A stretch of DNA of 64,000 nt, from NCBI GenBank assembly GCA_902622245.1, contig CACNPC010000002.1, forward strand, positions 1-64,000, given 5' to 3'. The DNA comes from an uncultured Pelagibacteraceae bacterium (GTDB taxonomy: Bacteria; Pseudomonadota; Alphaproteobacteria; Pelagibacterales; Pelagibacteraceae). Below are positions 35,292 through 44,270 of this stretch, one piece after another. The notes under the pieces were generated by a model. That model did not search any database and had not been told where the DNA came from. It saw only the letters and a program-made list of their open reading frames with translations. Both the position numbers and the translations under genes were made by a program. Numbering within the stretch: position 1 is the stretch's first letter; every line of letters begins with the position of its first letter.

Positions 35292-36356
35292 ATGGATCCT
35301 ATCAAAGAAGCACTCACTTTCGATGATGTAACTTTAGCACCAAATTATTCTGAAATTTTACCTTCAGAAGTAAAGACAGAAATTAAATTATCAAAACACT
35401 TAAATATTTCTATACCCATTCTAACCTCAGCAATGGATACTGTAACAGAGTCTAATATGGCTATTTCAATCGGTAAAAAGGGTGGAATAGGTGTTATACA
35501 TAGAAATTTATCAATAAATGATCAGATAAAAGAAATAAGAAAAGTAAAAGCAAAAAAAATGTTAGTTGGTGCAGCGGTTGGTGCAAGTACAAACGAACAC
35601 ATAAGAGCTCAAAAGGTTTTAAAAGAAAATATAGATTTAATTGTGGTTGATACAGCTCACGGTCACACAAAAAAAGTAGCCGAAATAATAAAAAAAATTA
35701 AAAAAATGAAACCGACTAAAACAGCTTTATGTGCAGGCAATATTGCTACAGCAGAAGCAGCTAAATTTCTGATTAAGCAAGGAGTAGATATTATAAAAGT
35801 TGGAATTGGACCGGGATCTATATGTACTACAAGATTAGTTGCGGGAATAGGAGTTCCACAATTAAGCGCAATTTTAGATGTAAAAAGAGGTATGGGCAAA
35901 AGTAAAACAACATTAATAGCTGATGGAGGTATCAAATTTTCTGGGGATATTGCAAAAGCACTTGCAGCAGGGGCAGATGCGGTGATGATTGGATCATTAT
36001 TTGCTGGAACAGATCAGGCTCCAGGTAGAATTATAAAAAGAGGTGGTAAATTATTTAAAAGTTTCAGGGGAATGGGATCTATTGGAGCAATGAATAAAGG
36101 ATCAGCAGATAGATATTTTCAATCAAAACAAAAAGATACTTCAAAATATGTAGCAGAAGGGGTTGAAGGTTTTGTCAAATACAAAGGCACAGTTGAAAAA
36201 ATCATTTACCAACTAGTAGGGGGTTTAAAATCATCTATGGGTTACTTAGGTGCAAAAAGAATTAAAGATCTCAGAAAAAAACCAAAATTTGTCAAAATTA
36301 CTAAAGCGGGTTTTTATGAAAGTATGGTACATAACATAGACGAAATAAAAAGATGA
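35292..36356 (+). CDS. guaB: IMP dehydrogenase lacking the CBS domains
   Basis: GuaB oxidises IMP to XMP, the committed step to GMP. The barrel is intact: ALTFDDVTLAPNYSEILP, SAMDTVTE, the catalytic cysteine loop GIGPGSICTTRLVAGIGVPQ near residue 182, the flap FRGMGSIGAMNKGSADRYFQ near 260, and GGLKSSMGYLGAKRI. The usual CBS pair (roughly 120 residues) is absent: EIRKVKAKK runs straight into LVGAAVGAS. This gives 354 residues instead of about 490. GMP reductase also lacks CBS, but the CTTRLVAGIGVPQ and Tyr-Phe-Gln flap sequences are those of IMP dehydrogenase. guaA follows one gene downstream. Confidence 0.93.
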   Translation: MDPIKEALTFDDVTLAPNYSEILPSEVKTEIKLSKHLNISIPILTSAMDTVTESNMAISIGKKGGIGVIHRNLSINDQIKEIRKVKAKKMLVGAAVGASTNEHIRAQKVLKENIDLIVVDTAHGHTKKVAEIIKKIKKMKPTKTALCAGNIATAEAAKFLIKQGVDIIKVGIGPGSICTTRLVAGIGVPQLSAILDVKRGMGKSKTTLIADGGIKFSGDIAKALAAGADAVMIGSLFAGTDQAPGRIIKRGGKLFKSFRGMGSIGAMNKGSADRYFQSKQKDTSKYVAEGVEGFVKYKGTVEKIIYQLVGGLKSSMGYLGAKRIKDLRKKPKFVKITKAGFYESMVHNIDEIKR

Positions 36357-36787
36357 TAAAAAAAATTACCTTAGCAATAATTTTACTTTTTAATTTAATT
36401 TTTAATGTTAGCGCGGAGAAAGTTAATTTTTTTGATGAAGCAAAAAATCTTTTTGAAAACGAAAAATATGAAGATTCAAAATTTTTATTTCAAAGAAATA
36501 TTGTATACAATCCTAAGGACTCAAAGTCATATCTATATTTAGCAAAAATATTTAAAAACGAAGAAAATAAAACAGAACTAGAAAAAAATATAAATACAGT
36601 CTTACTACTCGAGCCAAACAACGAAGAGGCAATGTATCTATTAATAGATATTGAGTTAGAAAGATCTAATTTTTCTAAAGTAGAGGAACTTAGAGAAGAT
36701 TTTAAGAAAATATGCTCGAACCTTTGTGATAAAATCGCATCTATAAACAAACGCCTAAAAGAGTTTGAAAAAAAAGATGCGTCTTGA
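36353..36787 (+). CDS. Exported TPR-type small protein
   Basis: The 144-residue product starts with a signal peptide ending in FNVSA (residue 21). The rest is helical with two to three tetratricopeptide-like repeats ([20 protein letters not shown], then [20 protein letters not shown] and [20 protein letters not shown]). TPR domains mediate protein contacts; as an exported protein it would act in the periplasm. It is sandwiched between guaB (four-base overlap) and guaA (11-base overlap), which indicates co-transcription but gives no functional hint. No specific family recognised. Confidence 0.72.
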   Translation: MIKKITLAIILLFNLIFNVSAEKVNFFDEAKNLFENEKYEDSKFLFQRNIVYNPKDSKSYLYLAKIFKNEENKTELEKNINTVLLLEPNNEEAMYLLIDIELERSNFSKVEELREDFKKICSNLCDKIASINKRLKEFEKKDAS

Positions 36788-38336
36788 AAATAATCTAGAT
36801 AAAATTTTAATAATCGATTTTGGGTCTCAGTTTACACAATTAATTGCAAGAAAAGTAAGAGAATTAAATGTTTTTTGTGAAATTATAAGTCACAACAAAC
36901 TTAAAAACTACAAAAATGAAAAAAATGTGAAAGGCATCATTTTATCGGGTGGTCCCTTAAATGTTTATCAAAATAAAAAAGTTAAATTCAATAAAAGTAT
37001 ATTAAGTTTAAATATTCCAATTTTAGGTATTTGTTTTGGCCACCAGATAATCTCTAAAGAATTAGGAGGTAAAGTAAAACGAGCAAAATCAAGAGAATTC
37101 GGGTTAGCAAAAGTTACAAAATTAAAAAAAAGCGCTTTAACCGAAAATTTCTTTTCAAAAAAATCTACTAATGTATGGATGAGTCATGGAGATGAGGTAA
37201 TTAAATTACCTAAAGGTTTTAAAGTTATAGCAAAAACCTCAAATTCGAAATTATGCATGATAGAAAATTTAAAAAAAAAAATATATGGCATACAGTTTCA
37301 TCCAGAAGTATCCCATACAGTTAAAGGCAAAGTAATATTAAAAAACTTTGTAATTAAAATTTGTAAAATTAAAAAAAATTGGACATCAAAAAATCAAAAA
37401 TCCAAACTTATGCAGCAAATTAAAGAACAAGTCGGAAATTCTAAAGTAATTTGTGCATTATCTGGTGGAGTAGATAGTAGTGTAGTAGCAAAATTAATTA
37501 GTAATGCGATTGGTAAAAACTTAACTTGTATATTCGTCAATACTGGTCTGCTCAGAAAAAATGAAGAAAAACAAGTAGTCAATACTTTTAAAAAAAAATT
37601 TAAATTGAATTTAATTTATGTAAATGCTGAACAATTATTCATTAGCAAATTAAAAAATGTAACGGATCCAGAAAAAAAAAGAAAAATTATTGGAAATTTA
37701 TTTATCAAACTTTTTGAAAAATACGCAAAAAAAATAAAAAATGTAAAATTTTTAGCTCAAGGAACTCTATACCCTGATCTAATTGAAAGTAAGTCTGTTA
37801 CAGGAAGTCAAACTTCAAAAATTAAGTCTCATCATAATGTTGGTGGTCTGCCAAAAAGAATGAAATTAAAATTAGTTGAACCACTGAAGTATTTGTTTAA
37901 AGACGAAGTTAGAATGTTAGGTTTAGAATTAAATTTAAGTAAAGAAATTATTTCTAGACATCCTTTTCCTGGTCCAGGTTTAGCCATTAGAATGCCAGGT
38001 ATAATTACTAAAGAAAAAATAAAAATTTTAAAAGAAGCGGATAATTATTTTGTAAATGCATTAAGAGAACACAATCTATATCATAAGATATGGCAGGCTT
38101 ATGCCGCATTACTACCTGTTAAAACAGTTGGTGTAATGGGAGACAATAGAACCTATGAATATTTATGCTTGCTAAGAGCAATCACATCTGAAGATGGAAT
38201 GACAGCAGATTATTTTCAATTTAATAAATCATTTATGCAAATGGTATCAAATAAAATAGTTAACAACATTAGAGGTATAAATAGAGTTGTCTACGATGTA
38301 ACCTCTAAACCACCAAGTACTATTGAACTAGAATAA
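36777..38336 (+). CDS. guaA: GMP synthase (glutamine-hydrolysing)
   Basis: GuaA aminates XMP to GMP with ammonia released from glutamine. The class I amidotransferase domain has the nucleophile in [16 protein letters not shown] near residue 80 and the His-Glu pair in [12 protein letters not shown] near 170. The ATP pyrophosphatase domain has the P-loop [15 protein letters not shown] near 223, and the C-terminal dimerisation domain ends in [14 protein letters not shown] prefer the ATG at 36777 (519 residues, [18 protein letters not shown]) over a TTG four codons upstream. With guaB two genes earlier, this operon makes GMP from IMP. Confidence 0.98.
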   Translation: MRLENNLDKILIIDFGSQFTQLIARKVRELNVFCEIISHNKLKNYKNEKNVKGIILSGGPLNVYQNKKVKFNKSILSLNIPILGICFGHQIISKELGGKVKRAKSREFGLAKVTKLKKSALTENFFSKKSTNVWMSHGDEVIKLPKGFKVIAKTSNSKLCMIENLKKKIYGIQFHPEVSHTVKGKVILKNFVIKICKIKKNWTSKNQKSKLMQQIKEQVGNSKVICALSGGVDSSVVAKLISNAIGKNLTCIFVNTGLLRKNEEKQVVNTFKKKFKLNLIYVNAEQLFISKLKNVTDPEKKRKIIGNLFIKLFEKYAKKIKNVKFLAQGTLYPDLIESKSVTGSQTSKIKSHHNVGGLPKRMKLKLVEPLKYLFKDEVRMLGLELNLSKEIISRHPFPGPGLAIRMPGIITKEKIKILKEADNYFVNALREHNLYHKIWQAYAALLPVKTVGVMGDNRTYEYLCLLRAITSEDGMTADYFQFNKSFMQMVSNKIVNNIRGINRVVYDVTSKPPSTIELE

Positions 38337-38356
38337 AAATAAATTATAATTTTACT

Positions 38357-38776
38357 ATGAAATATTTACACACAATGATCAGAATTTCTAATATAGAGGA
38401 GTCTTTAAAATTTTTTTGTGATGGACTGGGTTTAAAAGAGACAAAAAGAATGGAAAATGAAAAAGGTAGATATACATTAATTTTTTTAGCTGCACCAAAC
38501 GACAATGATGCAGAAATTGAACTTACTTATAATTGGGACGGAGATAACTTAGGAGAGGGATCTAGAAATTTTGGTCACTTAGCTTATAGAGTTAAAAATA
38601 TATACGAAGTATGCCAAAGATTAATGGATATGGGTTATACAATTAATAGACCACCTAGAGATGGTCATATGGCATTTGTGAAATCACCAGATAAAATATC
38701 AATAGAAATACTTCAGGAAGGCAATCTTCCCCCTAAAGAGCCTTGGTCATCGATGGAAAATACTGGAACTTGGTAA
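38357..38776 (+). CDS. gloA: Lactoylglutathione lyase (glyoxalase I)
   Basis: GloA isomerises the methylglyoxal-glutathione hemithioacetal to lactoylglutathione, detoxifying methylglyoxal. The VOC-fold markers are HTMIRISNIEESLKFFCDGL (metal His), ELTYNWD (metal Glu), FGHLAYRVKNIYEV (metal His) and SIEILQ (metal Glu). The 139-residue length matches bacterial nickel/cobalt-type enzymes. It follows guaA by 20 bases and converges with terC two bases away. Together with the glutathione-linked GST and GFA-like genes, it fits a glutathione-using cell. Confidence 0.94.
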   Translation: MKYLHTMIRISNIEESLKFFCDGLGLKETKRMENEKGRYTLIFLAAPNDNDAEIELTYNWDGDNLGEGSRNFGHLAYRVKNIYEVCQRLMDMGYTINRPPRDGHMAFVKSPDKISIEILQEGNLPPKEPWSSMENTGTW

Positions 38777-38778
38777 TA

Positions 38779-39390
38779 TTAGAAATACTTTATATATTTC
38801 TCATTAATATTTAAAATTTCTAAATCGACTAGTCCACCTATTACTAATTGAATAGCAACCAATAGTATAAAACCTAGACCTATATAAGCTATCCATAAAT
38901 GTTTTTGTATATAATTTGCTAAATAAGTAGCTAAAGCTCCAGTAAGAACTACTGATAATACTAAACCAAAAATCATAAAACCAAAATTGCCTTTGGCTGC
39001 GCCCACAACTCCAATAACGTTATCAAAACTAATTGTAATATCTGCAAATAAAACCTTGTAAATACTTTTGATAAATGAAGGCTCCATAGATTTCTTTTTA
39101 GGAGACTTTATTTTTTGAATTTCAAATAAATCTTTTCTTAAGTCGTTAACAATCCAAATTAAAAGTAACCCTCCAAGAATTTTAATGAAGTAAAATTTAA
39201 ATAAATATGTTGCAAATATTGCAAATATAACTTTGAAAACTAACGCTCCAACTACTCCCCAAAATATTATTTTTTTTCTATTTTTTGGGACAAAATTGGC
39301 TGCAATCAATCCTATTATAATTGCATTATCTGCCGCAAGAATAATATCTATAAATATAATTTGCAGTAAAATGAGTGATTGTTCGATCAA
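38779..39390 (-). CDS. TerC-family integral membrane protein
   Basis: The 203-residue protein has six to seven hydrophobic helices and the TerC hallmarks: the acidic membrane motif IDIILAADNAIIIGLI near residue 15 and the repeated ADITISFDNVIGVVGAA near residue 115. TerC relatives are linked to manganese export and metal loading of secreted proteins. The two conserved Asp-Asn motifs could form the ion site. Its neighbours (gloA and the TRAP genes) give no further hint. It is divergent from the TRAP operon with 112 bases between the starts. Confidence 0.9.
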   Translation of the reverse strand: MIEQSLILLQIIFIDIILAADNAIIIGLIAANFVPKNRKKIIFWGVVGALVFKVIFAIFATYLFKFYFIKILGGLLLIWIVNDLRKDLFEIQKIKSPKKKSMEPSFIKSIYKVLFADITISFDNVIGVVGAAKGNFGFMIFGLVLSVVLTGALATYLANYIQKHLWIAYIGLGFILLVAIQLVIGGLVDLEILNINEKYIKYF

Positions 39391-39423
39391 GATGTTAATA
39401 TAATAGTAATTATTTATTATTTT

Positions 39424-39451
39424 TCAATAAAACATCAAAAATTTTTATTGA
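39424..39451. repeat. Inverted repeat upstream of dctP
   Basis: TCAATAAAA (39424-39432) and TTTTATTGA (39443-39451) form a perfect nine-base inverted repeat around ten bases, in the spacer between terC and dctP. It may be an operator for the transporter genes. AT-only composition makes chance occurrence possible. Confidence 0.35.
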
Positions 39452-39502
39452 TTTAAGTTTTAATACATAAAAAGATATGTTTTTTAGAAATATGGAGGAT
39501 TT

Positions 39503-40474
39503 ATGAAACTTTTCAAAATTTTGCTCTCTGTTTTATTTTCTGTTATTTTATCTGCTAATGCTTTTGCCGCAGAAAAATGGGATATGGCACTAGCATATGG
39601 TGCAAGCAACTTCCATTCTGCTAATGCAGCTGAATTTGCTAAAAATGTTTCAGAAAAAAGTGGGGGGAAATTAACAATAGTAACACACCCAGGTGGATCT
39701 CTATTTAAAGGTGGAGAGATATTTAGAGCTGTTAGGACTGGACAAGCTCAAATTGGTGAGAGATTTATGTCGGCTCTAGGTAAAGAGGATCCGTTATTAG
39801 AGATTGATTCACAACCATTTCTTGCTACATCTTATGATGATGCTATGAAACTGTATCAAGCATCTAAGCCTGCAATAATTAAAGGTCTAGATCAAAAAGG
39901 TCTTGTATTTTTGTACGCTGTACCATGGCCTGCGCAAGGTCTTTATAGTAAAAAGGAAATTAATAGTGTTGCTGATTTAAAAGGTTTAAAATTTAGAGCA
40001 TATAATTCTGCAACTATTAGAATGGCCGAGTTGACAGGTATGGCTCCTACAAAAATTGAAGCAGCTGAAATAAGCCAAGCATTCTCAACTGGTGCGGTTG
40101 AAAGTATGATTACTTCACCAACTACTGGTAAGAACAGTAAAATTTGGGAAAATGGAGTAAAGTATTTTTATGATATTGCAGCTTGGTTTCCAAAAAATAT
40201 GATTGTAGCTCACAGAGGTTCTTGGAATAAATTAGATAAAGCTACACAAAAAATGATTATGGAAGAGGCAGCAGTTGCTGAGAAAAAAGGTTGGGCACTT
40301 TCAAAAAAAGGAAATGTTGCTGATAAAAAAGCTTTAGCTGATGCTGGAATGAAAGTAGGCAAAGTAAATGCAGCCCTTGAAAGTCATTTCAAAAAAGTTG
40401 GTGCTACAATGGCAGAAGAATGGAAGAAAAAAGCTGGCGATAGAGGTGCTAGTGTTCTTGCTGCTTATAATTAA
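39503..40474 (+). CDS. dctP: TRAP transporter substrate-binding protein (DctP family)
   Basis: This periplasmic binding protein delivers an organic acid to the TRAP permease. A signal peptide ends AFAA (about residue 23). The mature protein has the DctP pattern: IFRAVRTGQAQIGERFMSA near residue 78, DLKGLKFRAYNSATIRMAEL near 155 (the arginine that pairs with substrate carboxylate), and EISQAFSTGAVESMITSP near 195. The 323-residue length is typical. A very good ribosome site (GGAGG) precedes the ATG and a hairpin follows the stop, matching high expression of the binding protein. Proximity to 5-oxoprolinase genes suggests pyroglutamate as ligand; this is inference. Confidence 0.93.
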   Translation: MKLFKILLSVLFSVILSANAFAAEKWDMALAYGASNFHSANAAEFAKNVSEKSGGKLTIVTHPGGSLFKGGEIFRAVRTGQAQIGERFMSALGKEDPLLEIDSQPFLATSYDDAMKLYQASKPAIIKGLDQKGLVFLYAVPWPAQGLYSKKEINSVADLKGLKFRAYNSATIRMAELTGMAPTKIEAAEISQAFSTGAVESMITSPTTGKNSKIWENGVKYFYDIAAWFPKNMIVAHRGSWNKLDKATQKMIMEEAAVAEKKGWALSKKGNVADKKALADAGMKVGKVNAALESHFKKVGATMAEEWKKKAGDRGASVLAAYN

Positions 40475-40486
40475 ATCATTATAATT

Positions 40487-40513
40487 AAAAAGGCCGTATT
40501 AAACGGCCTTTTT
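40487..40513 (+). terminator. Intercistronic terminator-like hairpin between dctP and dctQ
   Basis: GGCCGT / ACGGCC around loop ATTAA, extended by five A-T pairs (AAAAA upstream, TTTTT downstream), lies between the dctP stop and the dctQ ATG at 40516. It is a canonical rho-independent terminator that probably acts as a partial attenuator, giving more binding protein than permease. Confidence 0.88.
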
Positions 40514-40515
40514 AT

Positions 40516-41007
40516 ATGTTCAATAAAGTCAATAAATTTTTAAATAATCTTTATAGTTACTCAGGCTATATCGCTGCATTCTTTCTTATTTTGGTTGCAG
40601 TTTTTATTTTAATTGGAATTTCATCTAGAATATTTGGTTTTTATATAAGAGGCCTAGCTGAATATTCTGGATATTGTATGGCTGCCTCATCTTTTTTTGC
40701 TTTATCTTATACTTTTGTAGAAGGTGGTCACATTAGAATTACTTTATTTTTAGAAAAAGCTACTGGGATTAAAAAGAGATTTTTGGAATTATGGAGTTTG
40801 ATAGTTGCAACTATATTTTCTGGTTATCTAGCATTCTATTTTTTGAAAATGCTAAAAATATCTTATGAATTTCAAGAGAGAAGTGAAGGAGCTGATGAAA
40901 TTTTAATTTGGATACCGCAAACTAGTGTTGCTTTAGGATCACTAATATTTTTCATATGTGTATCTCATCAATTAGTTTTGAAAATACAAACAAAAAAAAA
41001 TGACTGA
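40516..41007 (+). CDS. dctQ: TRAP transporter small permease (DctQ)
   Basis: This 163-residue inner-membrane protein has four hydrophobic helices (about residues 16-38, 52-70, 92-112, 130-155), the standard topology of the TRAP small subunit that stabilises the large permease. Typical segments are GFYIRGLAEYSGYCMAASSF and FVEGGHIRITLFLE. It begins three bases after the hairpin that follows dctP and overlaps dctM by eight bases, so translation of the two membrane subunits is probably coupled. Confidence 0.93.
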   Translation: MFNKVNKFLNNLYSYSGYIAAFFLILVAVFILIGISSRIFGFYIRGLAEYSGYCMAASSFFALSYTFVEGGHIRITLFLEKATGIKKRFLELWSLIVATIFSGYLAFYFLKMLKISYEFQERSEGADEILIWIPQTSVALGSLIFFICVSHQLVLKIQTKKND

Positions 41008-42310
41008 AATTTTACTTACTATATTTTTCATAAGTGTTCTCTTGATATTTTTAGGCTCAGGAATTTGGGTTGCTATAAGCATGGTTGGTGTTTCATCTAT
41101 AGGAATGATGCTGTTCACCACAAGGCCAGTTGGTGATGCGATGGCAACAACAATTTGGGGAGCCTCATCTTCATGGACTTTAACTGCACTCCCTTTATTT
41201 GTTTGGATGGGTGAAATTTTATTTCGGACGAAGTTATCTGAAAATTTATTTGAAGGATTATCCCCATGGATGCAGAAACTACCCGGTGGCTTAGTACATG
41301 TTAATGTAGTTGGATGTGCTTTATTTGCAGCTATTTCTGGATCTTCTGCAGCAACTGTAGCCACAGTCGGAAAAATGTCTATTCCAGAATTAAGAAAAAG
41401 AAAATATCCAGAAAGCATTCTACTTGGAAGTTTAGCTGGTTCTGGAACGCTGGGTCTTTTAATTCCACCTTCAATTATTTTAATTATTTATGGCGTGACT
41501 GTCCAAGAGTCGATAGCAAAACTATTTATCGCAGGAATTTTACCAGGAATAATGATTGCGTTAATCTTTATGACATATGTAATGATTTGGTCGTCAATAA
41601 ACAAAAAATCCATGCCTACTTTTAAACAAGACTTCACACTTATGGAAAAGGTAAGGAAATCAGGAAAACTAATACCTGTAATATTATTAATAGTTTCAGT
41701 TATTGGCTCAATTTATACTGGTATAGCAACTGCAACTGAAGCAGCTTCTTTGGGTGTAGTAGGTGCATTAATTTTATCATATTTTCAAAAGAGTTTGTCT
41801 TTAAAAACATTTAAAGAGTCACTCTTGGGTGCTACTAAAACTTCTTGTATGATAGCTTTTATATTAGCAGGAGCCACTTTTTTATCTTTGGCAATGGGAT
41901 TTACGGGATTGCCAAGAAATCTTGCTCTATGGATTGAAGGAATGGAACTTTCTCCATATGTTTTAATTTTTGTTTTAATGATTTTTTATATAATTCTTGG
42001 AATGTTTCTTGATGGTATCTCTGCTGTAGTTTTAACAATGGCTATAATTGAACCAATGATTAGACAAGCAGGTTTTGATATGATTTGGTTTGGTGTTTTT
42101 CTAGTTATTGTCGTCGAAATGGCTCAGATCACGCCGCCGGTTGGTTTTAATCTTTTTGTTCTTCAGGGTATGGCTAATAAAGATATGGGTTATATAGCAA
42201 GAAGCGCGTTTCCACTCTTCTTGCTAATGATTTTTGCTGTTATTTTGGTTGTGATATTTCCAGAAATTGCTCTTTGGATGCCTGAACAAATGATAAAAAA
42301 TATAAACTAG
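41000..42310 (+). CDS. dctM: TRAP transporter large permease (DctM)
   Basis: The 436-residue protein has about twelve hydrophobic segments and the DctM signature regions. These include FAAISGSSAATVATVGKMSI near residue 112, GSLAGSGTLGLLIPPSIILI near 145, IYTGIATATEAASLGVVGAL near 230, and IILGMFLDGISAVVLTM near 335. It carries out sodium-coupled import of the ligand delivered by DctP. The 3' end overlaps the convergent TPR gene by four bases. The 5-oxoprolinase genes begin beyond that gene, about 0.5 kb downstream. Confidence 0.95.
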   Translation: MTEILLTIFFISVLLIFLGSGIWVAISMVGVSSIGMMLFTTRPVGDAMATTIWGASSSWTLTALPLFVWMGEILFRTKLSENLFEGLSPWMQKLPGGLVHVNVVGCALFAAISGSSAATVATVGKMSIPELRKRKYPESILLGSLAGSGTLGLLIPPSIILIIYGVTVQESIAKLFIAGILPGIMIALIFMTYVMIWSSINKKSMPTFKQDFTLMEKVRKSGKLIPVILLIVSVIGSIYTGIATATEAASLGVVGALILSYFQKSLSLKTFKESLLGATKTSCMIAFILAGATFLSLAMGFTGLPRNLALWIEGMELSPYVLIFVLMIFYIILGMFLDGISAVVLTMAIIEPMIRQAGFDMIWFGVFLVIVVEMAQITPPVGFNLFVLQGMANKDMGYIARSAFPLFLLMIFAVILVVIFPEIALWMPEQMIKNIN

Positions 42311-42795
42311 TATTTTGATTTTTTAGATCCGTCTATAACACCCTTTAGCTGATTGTATTCCTCACAATTACATCCCTCTAGAACACTCAATCTTTCTTTT
42401 GCTAAATTCATCCTATTTGTTGCAACATATAATTCACCAAGATATTCGTTAATTCCTATGTGATTTGGCTCAATAGCTAAACCTTGAAGATAATATTTCT
42501 CACCATTTTCAAAATCACCAGTTTTTCTAGTTGCAAATCCAAGATAATTTAATGTATCTGCTTTATTTGGCTTCATCTTATTTGACTTTACTAAAAATTT
42601 AATTGCTCTTTCGTATCTTTTGATTGCTTTCTCTGTTTTACCTTTTTTTTCTAATTTTTTTGCATCTTTAATCAATTTCACTGCCTTATCATAATGGCTT
42701 TCTTTTGATCCAGAATCACTACTAGATCCAGCAGCAAAAGATGTTCCTGCTAAAAAAATTAAAAAGAACATTGAAAAAAATATTTTCTTTATCAT
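42307..42795 (-). CDS. Exported TPR protein
   Basis: This 162-residue product has a signal peptide (FLAGTSFAA, about residues 1-22), then a serine-rich linker and three tetratricopeptide repeats. Examples are AIKRYERAIKFLVKSNKMKP, ADTLNYLGFATRKTGDFENG and EKYYLQGLAIEPNHIGINEY, followed by NRMNLAKERLSVLEGCNC. It probably sits in the periplasm. It shares a base with the upstream pxpA stop on the same strand, so it is co-transcribed with pxpA, but no role in oxoproline use is established. The tail contains CNCEEY, two close cysteines of unknown purpose. Confidence 0.75.
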   Translation of the reverse strand: MIKKIFFSMFFLIFLAGTSFAAGSSSDSGSKESHYDKAVKLIKDAKKLEKKGKTEKAIKRYERAIKFLVKSNKMKPNKADTLNYLGFATRKTGDFENGEKYYLQGLAIEPNHIGINEYLGELYVATNRMNLAKERLSVLEGCNCEEYNQLKGVIDGSKKSKY

Positions 42796-43568
42796 TATTT
42801 AAATTTCCTTAAGTTAGTTAGTGTTTTTAGTTCTAACCCATTATCTATTAAATTATTTTTTATAGATAAAGCAGTTGCTAGAGAACTAGAATTATCTCCA
42901 TGTATGCACACAGAGTCTATTTCACAAGGTATTTGCTTTCCGCTGTGACAATTAATGGCTTGGTTCTGAACCATGCTTAAAACGTGACTTTTTGCTTTAT
43001 CTGGATCTGTAATAAGTGCATGAGGTTCTTTTCTAGATACTAAGTTTCCATTATCTTCATAATTTCTGTCTGCAAAAATCTCACATGCTATCCTCATATC
43101 AAATTTCTTTGCTGCTTCTTCCATCTTTGAACCTGTAGGCACTAAATAAATTAAATCTTTATTAAAATTGCAGATTGATTTTGCAATGATTGTTGCAAGC
43201 TCAATATCTTCGCAAGCCATATTATTTAATGCACCATGTGGTTTAATATGTGTAACGATCTCACCATGTTTTTCAGCTATATTTTGTAAAATTTCATACT
43301 GATCAATTAATAATTTATTTATTTCATCTGACGATAAATTTAGTCTTTTACGTCCAAAGTTTTCTGGATCATTAAATGATGGATGCGCACCTATGCTAAC
43401 ACCGTTTTTCTTACAAATTTTTACAACTTGGTTCATGCTATCTTCATCACCAGCATGATAACCACAAGCAACATTAGCTGAATTGACAATTTCTAGTAAT
43501 TTTGGATCATTTTCGTCTGAATGATGCTTTGATTTTTCACCTAAATCACAATTGATATTAATTTCCAT
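42795..43568 (-). CDS. pxpA: 5-oxoprolinase subunit A (LamB/YcsF family)
   Basis: PxpA, with PxpB and PxpC, forms the bacterial ATP-dependent 5-oxoprolinase that opens pyroglutamate to glutamate. The product begins MEININCDLGEK, then has NVACGYHAGDEDSMNQVVKI near residue 34, GAHPSFNDPENFGRK near 58, IKPHGALNNMAC near 108 and CIHGDN near 222, all typical of the family. It runs opposite to pxpBC from a 27-base spacer, an unusual arrangement because these genes are normally co-directional. Confidence 0.95.
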   Translation of the reverse strand: MEININCDLGEKSKHHSDENDPKLLEIVNSANVACGYHAGDEDSMNQVVKICKKNGVSIGAHPSFNDPENFGRKRLNLSSDEINKLLIDQYEILQNIAEKHGEIVTHIKPHGALNNMACEDIELATIIAKSICNFNKDLIYLVPTGSKMEEAAKKFDMRIACEIFADRNYEDNGNLVSRKEPHALITDPDKAKSHVLSMVQNQAINCHSGKQIPCEIDSVCIHGDNSSSLATALSIKNNLIDNGLELKTLTNLRKFK

Positions 43569-43595
43569 ACTAATAAATCATAAGTATAACATGGT

Positions 43596-44270
43596 ATGAT
43601 AAAAAATATATTAAATCTTGGTGACGCAGCTTTGTATTGTGACTTTGGAAGTGATGTAAATCAAGAAATTAATTCAAATGTTATCAAATATTTTTATCAT
43701 ATAAAAAAATTAAATTTAAAAGGTATTACAAACTTAACTCCATCTTATAATAAATTAATAATTTCATATGATTTAAATATACATTCTTTTTTATCTTTAA
43801 AAAAAAAAATTGAAAATATAGAGATTAAAGAAAACAATAAATTAGAAAAAAACCTAATCGAAATTCCAGTATGTTGTGATAACGTCTTTGCATTAGATAT
43901 TGAAAGAGTTGAAAACAAATTAAAATTAAAATCAGAAATAATCCTAGAAAAATTTTTTAGTAAAAATTACTTTTGTTATATGACAGGATTTGTTGCTGGT
44001 ATGCCTTTTCTTGGTGATCTCGACCAGGAGATGAGATTAAAAAGAATAGAAACACCAAGAGTTAAAGTTCCAAAAGGTTCAGTTGGAATAACAGAACAAT
44101 TTTGCAACATATACTCTTTTGAGACACCTGGGGGATGGAATATTTTGGGAAATACACCACAAAATATTTTCGACTCATCTAATCAATCAAACCCAAATCT
44201 AGTTAATCCTGGTGATACAATAAAATTTTATCGAATAACTTTAGATCAATATAATGAAATCAAAAGATAG
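43596..44270 (+). CDS. pxpB: 5-oxoprolinase subunit B (KipI family)
   Basis: The 224-residue product matches the KipI/allophanate-hydrolase subunit 1 domain: LNLGDAALYCDFGSDVNQEI at the start, IEIPVCCDN mid-protein, and FCYMTGFVAGMPFLGDLDQE near residue 128. RIETPRVKVPKGSVGITEQF and the TPGGWNILGNTP segment follow. With PxpC it forms the catalytic half of 5-oxoprolinase. It overlaps pxpC by 17 bases. KipI of Bacillus inhibits a sporulation kinase, but no such pathway exists here; the pxpA and pxpC neighbours decide the call. Confidence 0.94.
   Translation: MIKNILNLGDAALYCDFGSDVNQEINSNVIKYFYHIKKLNLKGITNLTPSYNKLIISYDLNIHSFLSLKKKIENIEIKENNKLEKNLIEIPVCCDNVFALDIERVENKLKLKSEIILEKFFSKNYFCYMTGFVAGMPFLGDLDQEMRLKRIETPRVKVPKGSVGITEQFCNIYSFETPGGWNILGNTPQNIFDSSNQSNPNLVNPGDTIKFYRITLDQYNEIKR

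Noticed and set aside
40972-41418. 148-codon minus-strand frame opposite dctQ/dctM
   Set aside because: Overlaps two clearly coding membrane-subunit genes; no recognisable domain.
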